Source: Planctomycetaceae bacterium UBA6163 (GTDB lineage Bacteria; Planctomycetota; Planctomycetia; Pirellulales; Pirellulaceae). Taken from it: a stretch of DNA of 7,621 nucleotides. Below, one piece after another: positions 1-6,886 of the stretch. The position numbers and the translations under genes are program-made. The DNA is taken from NCBI GenBank assembly GCA_002428205.1, contig DIUH01000052.1:1695-9315 (forward strand), given 5' to 3'. The notes beneath the pieces were generated by a model. The model ran no database searches, was not told where the DNA came from, and saw only the letters and a program-made list of their open reading frames with translations. Position 1 is the stretch's first letter; each line of letters starts with the position of its first letter.

Positions 1-590
1 GGGCCTCCTTTGGGAAACTTCTTTCGGTTCTCCTGATCGAAGTTCCACTGGCCGCCGGCGGGCTCTTTAGGCGACATCATCATCACGTCGTGCTCGGTTC
101 GCATGACGTGATAGAAGTTTTCAAGGACGAGCGATTTCCGGGTCGAAGCCCAATCGGCGAATCGCTCGGGGGTGCAGAAGAAGTCGCGATCTTCACGAAT
201 CTCCAGTTCAATATCCGCCGACTGGCACGTCTGCGTAATCTCCGCCAACACGCGGTAATCACCCGGTCGCGTCATGATCACCCGGGTCGGGCGGTCTGCC
301 TTTAAGGATTGGGCGAGCAATGACCCAAAGCTGCAACCGCGAGCCTTTCGTCGATCGCCGACCAATTCGTGATACTCAACTTTATATTTTCGCTGCTGCA
401 ACGCATCACGAAAGTGTCGCATCGGGGCAAAGAAGCCGACCAAACGAAACTTGTGACACCAAACATGGGTCGCTTCTTGGTCGTTTTCAGCCATCCAAAC
501 GCGATCTTGCTTGGGGTCAAAACCGTCCAGTGCGGACAGATTCGACGAAAGTTGATCGCCAAGAATGATGATCAGATGGCGAGTGGGCAT
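1..590 (-). CDS. Photolyase/cryptochrome-related protein (FeS-BCP / DPRP family), N-terminal part, cut by window edge
   Basis: This is the first 196 codons of a flavoprotein of the 'deoxyribodipyrimidine photolyase-related' family, whose studied members (for example Agrobacterium PhrB) repair (6-4) photoproducts with FAD and an Fe-S cluster. The product begins MPTRHLIIILGDQLS, matching the family's opening beta strand and LGDQL motif. It continues with a Rossmann-like antenna-domain pattern: MRHF near residue 58, a RPGDYRV stretch near 109, and RKSL...ENFYHVMR near 151-164. The family signature GGQWNFDQENRK falls near 179-190. ATG at 588-590 is chosen because it places LGDQL at residue 10, as in the family; no Shine-Dalgarno is visible. 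Known members are about 500 residues, so the FAD-binding and Fe-S cysteine region lies outside the window and activity cannot be judged. The gene diverges from the FHA gene across a 630-base gap. The reading frame is open to the edge without frameshift. Confidence 0.9.
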   Translation of the reverse strand, partial: MPTRHLIIILGDQLSSNLSALDGFDPKQDRVWMAENDQEATHVWCHKFRLVGFFAPMRHFRDALQQRKYKVEYHELVGDRRKARGCSFGSLLAQSLKADRPTRVIMTRPGDYRVLAEITQTCQSADIELEIREDRDFFCTPERFADWASTRKSLVLENFYHVMRTEHDVMMMSPKEPAGGQWNFDQENRKKFPKGG

Positions 591-1220
591 CCGTTTTTTT
601 CGGGCGGTTAAGGTGTTTCGTGAGGAGCATGCGGCCAAGCACTGCGATGCCCGAGTGATTTCGACAAGGTTCGCTTGATTACGGCGAGGTTTGCCCGGTC
701 GCGACTGCCGACGCAGTCGCTGGCGGTGGCCGATGAGCAGGAATCATTTTTTGTACACATCTGCCCAACCACGTTAACGCCTAGTCAAGCTTCGCTGCGG
801 GCGACCGACTCGGAAGATGGGACAAATAGGCAGATGGCGAAAGCCTTAATGAACTCTTCTGCTCGTCCCGGTGATTTTTCGCCGTGGCAATGGGTGGATC
901 AATTTCGGTACAAACCGATGGGGGGAAAGCGACAGTGCTGGCCGCAGGGCTTCCGGCAATTACGCATCGAGCGGCTGTCGGAAGCCGCCAGGGATCTATC
1001 CGCCGCAAAGATGTGGACCGAAGTTGAGCATAATTGAGCGATTTGGCGGCAAAGTTTTTGAATGCTTCGGCACGAAAGGTACCGATAACCGAATAGGAAG
1101 AAATTTTGCCTCGAGGCGATCGAACCGCATTCAACACGCGAGCGGATCATCCGATCCGGCCTGCGGCGGCCGATACCTGAGTTTCGTTGGAACTCGGCAA
1201 GGGAATGTTTAAGCGCAAGG
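591..1220. other. Divergent intergenic stretch, no convincing gene
   Basis: This 630-base region lies between the divergently transcribed photolyase-related gene and the FHA gene, so it should hold both promoters. Open frames of 80-120 codons exist on both strands, but their translations are rich in Arg, Ser and Gly, lack recognisable domains and overlap one another, so I treat them as chance. Three short inverted repeats are visible: 948-955 with 979-986 (GGCTTCCG/CGGAAGCC), 1143-1148 with 1153-1158 (CGGATC/GATCCG, 4-base spacer), and 1177-1183 with 1191-1197 just ahead of the FHA start. I see no tRNA, riboswitch or mobile-element end that I can name, and no strong -35/-10 pair. Confidence 0.6.
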
Positions 1221-4200
1221 ATGAATCACTTGACAACCGAGCCAACCGAATCGAAATCCGGCGATGGACTTCACTCCACGGGTGCAATGGCGACCGCAGA
1301 GCGGGAAACATCGTCGATCGTCACCGGCGAAGTCGTTGTGACTAATCAGTCGAGAAAAACACGCTCGCCAATTGTTCCGCCACTCGATCCGACGATCGGC
1401 ATCGAACTGCGCGTCACTCGCGCTGGAATGCCGGCTCGAAGATTGCGCATCAATGCTGCGCGGTGCACTTTTGGAAGCGGCGAAGGTTGCACGGTTCGAT
1501 TGAGCGATGCGAGTCTGCGCCCATTGCACGCGGTTATCCTGCGCGATGGTGGTAGGATCCTGATCCGGGGCTATAGCGTACCGCTGGAAGTCAACGGCGA
1601 GTTTTTGGCTGAGACATCACTAGCGCTGGGAGATGTGATCCGACTTGGGCAATACTGTTTCGAGATGATTGATCTTCCGCCTTCTGACGTTGACGGCGAC
1701 CTTTACGAAGACGAAACGATTACGCACTCACGCCCTGTATCGAACGACCTAGACTCCGTTCCCGCAAGCAATCTTCAGCAGGCGAAACGTCAACTCGAGG
1801 AAAATCAAATCGCGATTGAAGAATCGCACTCCGACACCCCGTCGGCAAATCCCAAGCGACTAAAGTTTTCGCAACCCCAGGGGGCGGTTCGATCAGACGC
1901 GCCGCTTCGTTCCGTCAGCCAATCGTTACTTGAAGGCTTGCAACCACCAACATCCGGTACAGAAGCCCAAGGACGACTCGGAGACGTTATCGTCCCGGAA
2001 CACGCGATTCGTGAACCGGCAACTTCGCTAGCGCAAATTCATGTGCAAGCGAAGCGTAATGCCGAATTGATGGCTGAATTGTCCGCAGTTCGCAAACGCG
2101 AAGAAGAATCCATCGAGAAGCTTGCGGCAACCGTCCAACAGCTCAAGGCGTCGCAAACCGAAATCGCTACAGCGAATCAATCGATTGTCGCCTTGAAAGC
2201 GGAAATCGAGTCGCTTGGTGCGGACATTCTTCGGTTATCAAACGATGCGAAAGAGCAGCAGGCGATTGCGACAGCGGAACAAGCCAAGCTGAGTCGCACG
2301 ATTGCATCGTTGCGAGAATCGGAGGCGGCGAGCCAGAAGGCGGAAGCGGCTACGCGACAATCATTGCAAGAATCGATTCGCCAAAGAGACGAAGCGTTCG
2401 CGCAGCGTGCTGCAGCGATCGATGCCCAGCAATTGACCCGAGCCAAACTGGAAGAAGCCGAAGCACAGATCCGGCGAATGACGCAGGATGCGAATGAGAC
2501 ATCAAACCTCCTGTCACGTTTCGAGTCTGAGGCCGAAAAGTCGCGGTTGCGTATTGATGAATTGAAGGATGTTTGTTGTGCGCAAGCAGATCAAATCACC
2601 AAACTCTCGACCGCACTGGCCGCAAGTCAAAGCAGCGAACTCGCTGCGGTTACGGAGCTGAAAAACAGCATCGAGCAACTGCAGAGAGAGCTCGACGCCA
2701 GTCTTCAACGGGTGAAGATCGCGGACTTGGAACGCGTGCAACTGAACACGCTGCAATCGACTCTCGATTCATCATTGCAAGAACATCTATCGGAAAAATT
2801 GGCCTGGCGTTCGCAGGTCGACACGCTGAGCCAGAAGTTAGAATCGTTGTCGCTTGAACTGCAATCGACCAAAGACGATTTAAACCGATCCCAAAATGAA
2901 TCTGCGAACTACCAGACGGAAATCACCGAACTTCGCTCACTCGTCGCGAACGTTGAAACAGAATTGTCGTCGCGTCCCACGGTGGAACAACTGCAAGAAG
3001 CTAAGTCGCAACTGGTGTCAACCGAAAGCGACTTGGAAAATACTCATCGACAATTGACTCAACTGCGCGAAGATTACGACCAACTCGCTAGCCAGCGGGT
3101 CGCACAAGAACCAAACCAAGCATCCAACCAGCAGCCACAGTCGGTTACAGCGCCGCTGCCTAGCAAACTTTTTCCGGTGCCTGCTTTTTCAGATTCTAAA
3201 CCAGATGATGAATTAGCGGTCGAAGCTACTCATGCAGCGAATGTCCAATCACTGATTGCTTCGTCCTTTGCGTCACACGAAACCCCTCATCCTGGCGCCG
3301 ATGTTCCTCGTGAGGCGAACGAGAATAGAGAACCTTGGCAAACGAACGATCGCTCGTCCGTTGGCAGGGGAAATGCGACTGATTCAGACGAGACCCCGCT
3401 GTGGACATCCGAAGCATCGGGCCAGTCCTTCGGCGAATCCTTCGGCGAATCCTCAAACGACCGTCATCGCGGTGACGTCAGCGAAAGCTCAAACGCTGAC
3501 GCAAAGGCCGTTTCGCTGGACGGAACCGACGTATCGCCCAATCGACTCGCATCGAAACATGAACAAGATGCGATGGTGAATCGTGAAGCGGCGTCGGTGA
3601 GCGAATTTTCGTGGAAAACACCGTCTGCAGCCATGTCGAGCGCGGCTCGGGGTGGCTGGAACACGGCTAATCCTAGACTGGCCGGAGACGAGCCGCTGCA
3701 GCCGATCGCGGCCCGCGAGGACCAGACGGTTGAACCGGCAACTCAGTCTCAGTGGCTGACATCCAGCCACTCTCGTACCAGTGGCCTACCGACTGACAAC
3801 GCCGAAGAGTCACTCCACACCGAACCGATGAATCGCCAATCAGGGGCGATGTTCCCAACTGACCAACAAGACCGCGCCGACGAAGGCTTCTCTCCGCTAG
3901 GCCGCTTTGAAAATACGGCGACCGACGCCAATGATTCGCCTTCCACGCTACTGCCGTCCGATTCGGTGGAAAATATTCCGGCAGAAGAAAGTTCGTCCCA
4001 CCGAGAGCTTACCGAAGAAGGCTCGAGTGATGAAGGTGAAAATCTACTAGCAGATTTAATCAGGCGATCCGAAGGTCCTGCCAGCCATTGGTTCGCTGAT
4101 TACACCGCCAATCAAACAACAAATGATGAATCAAGCGACTTAGAAGAATCAGAGTTCATAGAAGATTCGGAAGATAATCTTGCGATCCTGGAACGACTGA

Positions 4201-5126
4201 ATCAGTATGTTCGTAACAACAACTCGACCGAGGATGAGATCAGTGCTGCGATCGCGGAAAGCCAATACAATGGGCTAGACCCCGAGTCGAATGCCTTGTC
4301 ACTTGCCCGCATGTTAATCAATGAACTCGACTCAGCCACTCAAAGCGATGCTGATCTGGCAAACGATCCTTCAGCCCCAGATCCGATGGTTGAATCCAAA
4401 CGTCTCGTCGGTGTGTCGACGTCCGAAGAAGGCAATTCGGACGACGACAGTCAAGATGACTATCAGTCAACGAACGTCGAAATGCGGCGTAAGGAGTTTG
4501 ACGAACGAGCATTCCGTGACTCGCTCGCAGATTCGCCCGATGCAGAATGCGTTGATCCGAATGCCGATAATGCGGCTTACTCGATCCAATCTGAAACCAA
4601 CCGGGTGACTGAGAATCGTGCCGTCGCTTCGCCTCAAATTGATGAACAGGACGAAGAGGATTCGGTCGAAGCGTATATGAATCAATTGCTGCGTCGGATG
4701 GGGCAAGAACCGATTTCAGCGTCTAAGCCAACCGAGGAACCGGCCAAACCTGTGGCGAGCAAGTTTTCGGAGCCCAAACCGCAAGAGTTCAAGCGAGAAA
4801 AGCCGGAGATCGTTCGGCCGAAACGCACTCACGCGGAACTTGAGGTGCCAATGGATCAAATGCGTGAATTGGCAAATCAATCAGCAGAATCAGCGATTTC
4901 CACCAGCAATCGAAAGGGTGCCAAAGAATTGCGTGCGAGGGCGACACTTGACGGAGTTCAAGCCGGCGTGGTTGTCATCTGCGCTGTGGTGTTCTTTTAC
5001 TGCGGCATGACCAGTTCAAACTTAAGTTTAGTGTGGAATACTGCGGGTACGCTTGCGATCGCACTGTCAGGATTTTTCTTCTATGAGATGTTCCGAAAAT
5101 TCGCACTGGTTATGAAGAATGCTTGA
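1221..5126 (+). CDS. FHA-domain, coiled-coil, C-terminally membrane-anchored large protein
   Basis: This is a 1301-residue protein of unknown specific role. Residues 60-152 form an FHA domain, a phosphothreonine-binding fold: GSGEGC (85-90), the S-x-x-x-x-H turn SLRPLH (98-103), NG (125-126) and the closing L-x-LGDVIRLG. Residues about 270-628 are rich in Glu, Gln, Leu, Ala and Ser in heptad-like order and should form a long coiled coil. Residues about 630-1200 are acidic, Ser/Asn/Asp-rich and probably disordered, broken by short helical patches near 940-950, 984-998 and 1022-1038. A box around 1145-1161 (EDSVEAYMNQLLRRMG) and a basic segment at 1200-1245 precede two hydrophobic stretches (about 1246-1263 and 1270-1290), so the bulk is probably cytoplasmic and held by the C-terminus. 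ATG at 1221 is the longest start; ATG at 1287 (residue 23) is also possible because neither has a good Shine-Dalgarno. A scaffold or signalling role on Ser/Thr-phosphorylated partners is inference. Confidence 0.93.
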   Translation: MNHLTTEPTESKSGDGLHSTGAMATAERETSSIVTGEVVVTNQSRKTRSPIVPPLDPTIGIELRVTRAGMPARRLRINAARCTFGSGEGCTVRLSDASLRPLHAVILRDGGRILIRGYSVPLEVNGEFLAETSLALGDVIRLGQYCFEMIDLPPSDVDGDLYEDETITHSRPVSNDLDSVPASNLQQAKRQLEENQIAIEESHSDTPSANPKRLKFSQPQGAVRSDAPLRSVSQSLLEGLQPPTSGTEAQGRLGDVIVPEHAIREPATSLAQIHVQAKRNAELMAELSAVRKREEESIEKLAATVQQLKASQTEIATANQSIVALKAEIESLGADILRLSNDAKEQQAIATAEQAKLSRTIASLRESEAASQKAEAATRQSLQESIRQRDEAFAQRAAAIDAQQLTRAKLEEAEAQIRRMTQDANETSNLLSRFESEAEKSRLRIDELKDVCCAQADQITKLSTALAASQSSELAAVTELKNSIEQLQRELDASLQRVKIADLERVQLNTLQSTLDSSLQEHLSEKLAWRSQVDTLSQKLESLSLELQSTKDDLNRSQNESANYQTEITELRSLVANVETELSSRPTVEQLQEAKSQLVSTESDLENTHRQLTQLREDYDQLASQRVAQEPNQASNQQPQSVTAPLPSKLFPVPAFSDSKPDDELAVEATHAANVQSLIASSFASHETPHPGADVPREANENREPWQTNDRSSVGRGNATDSDETPLWTSEASGQSFGESFGESSNDRHRGDVSESSNADAKAVSLDGTDVSPNRLASKHEQDAMVNREAASVSEFSWKTPSAAMSSAARGGWNTANPRLAGDEPLQPIAAREDQTVEPATQSQWLTSSHSRTSGLPTDNAEESLHTEPMNRQSGAMFPTDQQDRADEGFSPLGRFENTATDANDSPSTLLPSDSVENIPAEESSSHRELTEEGSSDEGENLLADLIRRSEGPASHWFADYTANQTTNDESSDLEESEFIEDSEDNLAILERLNQYVRNNNSTEDEISAAIAESQYNGLDPESNALSLARMLINELDSATQSDADLANDPSAPDPMVESKRLVGVSTSEEGNSDDDSQDDYQSTNVEMRRKEFDERAFRDSLADSPDAECVDPNADNAAYSIQSETNRVTENRAVASPQIDEQDEEDSVEAYMNQLLRRMGQEPISASKPTEEPAKPVASKFSEPKPQEFKREKPEIVRPKRTHAELEVPMDQMRELANQSAESAISTSNRKGAKELRARATLDGVQAGVVVICAVVFFYCGMTSSNLSLVWNTAGTLAIALSGFFFYEMFRKFALVMKNA
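3426..3453 (+). repeat. Two-copy 12-bp in-frame tandem repeat in the linker of the FHA gene
   Basis: The unit TCCTTCGGCGAA occurs twice head to tail (3426-3437 and 3438-3449), followed by the first four bases of a third copy. It encodes the doubled peptide SFGESFGES. The period is a multiple of three, so copy-number change would not shift the frame. It sits in the low-complexity linker, where length change is probably tolerated. Confidence 0.85.
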
Positions 5127-5184
5127 CACGTTGGGACTTAAGCACGTCGGTAGATATAAATCGCTTTAACGAGTACGAAACTCT

Positions 5185-5205
5185 CCCGCGCCCGACGCGG
5201 GCGGG
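5185..5205. terminator. GC-rich hairpin between convergent genes, possible two-way terminator
   Basis: The sequence can fold as CCCG(CG)CCCG against CGGGCGGG with a 3-base ACG loop and a 2-base bulge; an alternative register pairs 5185-5190 with 5196-5201. It lies 58 bases after the stop of the FHA gene and 132 bases after the stop of cbiX, so it could end transcription from either side. There is no long T tract on either strand next to it, so a classic intrinsic terminator is not proven. A short T6 run on the minus strand (5270-5275) lies nearer cbiX but has only a weak stem beside it. Confidence 0.35.
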
Positions 5206-5337
5206 TGCCTTCACCGGACTTATTCGAACTTACTTGTGCAGACCCGCTTAAAACCTAGCCGAAGACCGGAAAAAACATGCCGAACGGTCGTCGTATCGGT
5301 GCTTAACCACCTAAGACAACAGGCACTCCATGAATCG

Positions 5338-6183
5338 TCATCGACCAGATTGTTGAATCGCCTGTTCTATCCTTCGGACTAGAGCACCCACCAATTCAGG
5401 TTCGGGGCCCAGATAGCCCGAACACCAGAACCGAACCTTGGGATGCCTTTGCCGCGCTTGATCAACGATTTCAAGAATCGATTGGTGGATGGAACCTTCA
5501 AAGAGAATGTGTGGCTGGACGAGGACGTCGGATACGTCACTCGATTCAGCGATGCGGTCAAGCGTCTCGGGCAACTTTGGGGTCGCCATCGCATAAAACG
5601 CAGTCTTGCGAATCTTGAATGACCATCGCGCTGCGACGCATTCGGTCAATACCCGCATATCGGCCTGAGCACACGGATCGTGACTGCCACGGCCGACCAT
5701 GACGAGCGCCGATGTGTGGGGGTCGAGTTTCGACTGACTGGTCGATTCGTCGATTCGCCGCAGCGACAACGTGATCAGCTCCGCAGCCCGTGACAGCGGT
5801 TGAGACTGGTCAAAGCGGACATGTGGCGTCGCCGCTTGACACTTCGCCAGTTCGTCGGGGATGTCCGACTTGGCATGCCCCGCGGCGAATAACAGCAGCG
5901 GCACGGCGTGCACGCGGGTGACACCTTGGTCAATCAATCGCTGCCAACCTTCAGCGATCGTCGGTGGTTGCAATTCCAACAAGCAGGCTTGAACCGGAAT
6001 GGGCTTGAGCCGATCGGCAAGCAGGCGACCGAGCTGAAAAAATTGCTCGGTGCCGATTGCATCACGTGTTCCGTGACCGACCAACAACACGCCATCGAAG
6101 CGACCAAAAGACGACTCCACGCCTGACGAAGGCGTGCTGAAGAGCGTTTGTTCGATTGAAGTACCCGTTGGCAACAGCGTCAC
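5338..6183 (-). CDS. cbiX: Sirohydrochlorin cobalto/ferrochelatase, two-domain CbiX type
   Basis: The product (281 residues) is a class II chelatase inserting a divalent metal into sirohydrochlorin, giving cobalt-sirohydrochlorin for anaerobic cobalamin synthesis or, with iron, siroheme; the sequence does not decide the metal. The N-terminal half carries LLVGHGTRD (33-41, His37) and LLLFAAGHAKSDIPD (96-110, His103), the metal-site histidines and signature of the CbiX/SirB family. The second half repeats the fold: VMVGRGSHDP (161-170), FYAMATPKLPETL (196-208) and VQPHILFEGSIHQS (222-235). Length fits the fused long form rather than the half-length CbiX-S. The frame opens with GTG at 6181-6183, overlapping the upstream stop as GTGA; a second GTG at residue 22 (6118-6120) is a fallback, since the first 28 residues show no conserved motif. 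No Shine-Dalgarno is seen, which fits translational coupling to the HMA-like gene. It is soluble, with no signal peptide visible. Confidence 0.92.
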   Translation of the reverse strand: MTLLPTGTSIEQTLFSTPSSGVESSFGRFDGVLLVGHGTRDAIGTEQFFQLGRLLADRLKPIPVQACLLELQPPTIAEGWQRLIDQGVTRVHAVPLLLFAAGHAKSDIPDELAKCQAATPHVRFDQSQPLSRAAELITLSLRRIDESTSQSKLDPHTSALVMVGRGSHDPCAQADMRVLTECVAARWSFKIRKTAFYAMATPKLPETLDRIAESSDVSDVLVQPHILFEGSIHQSILEIVDQARQRHPKVRFWCSGYLGPEPELVGALVRRIEQAIQQSGR

Positions 6184-6563
6184 GGTACAACGCTGGACTT
6201 CGCAAAGCCGCTTTTCGCCAATTTGGCCTGAGCGGCGCCGAGATCGAATCCTGATTCGTAGGTCACCAATACCTGAGGATTGTCCAGCGTCCCTTCTTCG
6301 GCCTGCTCGTCCAGCGTTACAGACACGACTTTGTCGAAACCTTCCAAAGTTTTGCGAACCGTCGGAAAGCAGCCGAACTCGCAGTGCATGTCGTCGACAC
6401 GCAGCGTCAAAGTTCCAGCCTGGTCCATCACGTCAGACGAAGTTTCCGTCGCAACGACTTGTCCGGCGGGTTCGTTACCGGTTGGTTGCGTCGGAGACGA
6501 AGCCAAAAAATAGGCGATTCCCGCAGAAGCAAGAGCGGCGATCAGGTAGATAGGCGAACGCAT
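6180..6563 (-). CDS. Exported or membrane-anchored HMA-like (heavy-metal-associated) domain protein
   Basis: This is a 127-residue protein with a hydrophobic N-terminus (about residues 4-21), acting as a signal peptide or membrane anchor, then a short Pro/Thr-rich spacer and one compact domain (about 50-122). The domain reads like an HMA ferredoxin-like fold: a first strand TLTLRVDDMHC, a helix FPTVRKTLEGF, a strand VVSVTLDEQ, then PQVLVTYES and a last helix AAQAKLAKSGF. The expected M-x-C-x-x-C metal loop is here MHCEFGC (59-65), with cysteines at 61 and 65, that is C-x3-C. Metal binding is therefore plausible but not certain. The domain is predicted to lie outside the cytoplasmic membrane. 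ATG at 6561-6563 has GGAA 8 bases upstream. The stop overlaps the start of cbiX by 4 bases, so the two should share one message. Handling of a metal linked to the chelatase is inference. Confidence 0.82.
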   Translation of the reverse strand: MRSPIYLIAALASAGIAYFLASSPTQPTGNEPAGQVVATETSSDVMDQAGTLTLRVDDMHCEFGCFPTVRKTLEGFDKVVSVTLDEQAEEGTLDNPQVLVTYESGFDLGAAQAKLAKSGFAKSSVVP

Positions 6564-6625
6564 GAATCAGGTTCCGATAAATGAGAACAGGTTTGGTGGC
6601 AGTGTCGCTGTCGGTCAACAGAGCC

Positions 6626-6639
6626 CGGCAACATTGCCG
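6626..6639. promoter_or_regulatory. 14-base dyad in the leader of the HMA-like gene
   Basis: CGGCAA and TTGCCG are separated by CA, giving a symmetric site about 25 bases downstream of the candidate -10. Its place would suit an operator for a dimeric repressor or a small leader hairpin. No regulator can be named from the window. Confidence 0.25.
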
Positions 6640-6663
6640 CCAGTCGTGGTGAGCGATGAATGA

Positions 6664-6693
6664 ATTATCCGCTTACGGCCAACCCTTTGGCAA
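6664..6693 (-). promoter_or_regulatory. Candidate sigma-70-like promoter for the HMA-like gene and cbiX
   Basis: On the minus strand TTGCCA (plus positions 6688-6693) is followed after 18 bases by GATAAT (6664-6669). Each hexamer matches five of six bases of the TTGACA/TATAAT consensus. Transcription would start about 95 bases before the ATG of the HMA-like gene. Planctomycete promoters are poorly described and such matches arise by chance, so this is only a candidate. Confidence 0.35.
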
Positions 6694-6778
6694 GATTCGT
6701 GCGACGATTTGCCTGGCGATTGACCGCTCAAACGTACTGGTCAGGTATCACCCCACACTCGCGGGCTTTTGATTTATT

Positions 6779-6832
6779 AACCCGACGCGTGAGCGAGGGA
6801 CCTCACATTGCCCCTCGCTCGCGCGTCGGGTT
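6779..6832. repeat. Near-perfect palindromic element, Rhodopirellula-type dispersed repeat
   Basis: Left arm 6779-6799 (begins AACCCGACGCG, ends GCGAGGG) and right arm 6812-6832 are complementary over 21 positions, with one T/G exception (6790 against 6821), around a 12-base loop (6800-6811). If transcribed, it would form a long stable hairpin. From memory, sequences with this core and the read-through peptides 'TRRVSEG...PRSRVGL' turn up repeatedly in Rhodopirellula-type genomes, often as tiny hypothetical proteins; that is recollection and was not checked. No target-site duplication or transposase is visible. It may be a REP/MITE-like element, and it could also work as a transcription terminator in the gap. 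Confidence 0.85.
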
Positions 6833-6886
6833 GCGATGCCGCCGCTAATTTCGCAATAAGACATTAAATCAACAGCCCGCTCGCGA

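Noticed and set aside
302..568. Frames of about 80 codons on both strands inside the photolyase-related gene
   Set aside because: They are shadows of the minus-strand photolyase frame, whose motifs are clear in the other register.
781..1137. 118-codon minus-strand frame in the divergent gap, overlapped by plus frames 675-1037 and 871-1212
   Set aside because: The translations are Arg/Ser/Gly-rich without hydrophobic-core pattern or known motif, and the frames on both strands compete over the same bases.
1205..1345. Short plus-strand frame starting MFKRKDESL across the FHA start
   Set aside because: It overlaps the FHA gene in another frame, stops within about 46 codons and shows no conserved feature; the FHA frame is far better supported.
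6134..6553. 139-codon plus-strand frame opposite the HMA-like gene
   Set aside because: Its composition is Arg/Ser/Pro-rich with no motif, while the opposite strand has a signal-like N-terminus and an HMA-like domain.
6660..6848. 62-codon plus-strand frame ending LLTRRVSEG...SRVGLRCRR
   Set aside because: The distinctive peptide is just the translated palindrome; no ribosome binding site or domain is present.
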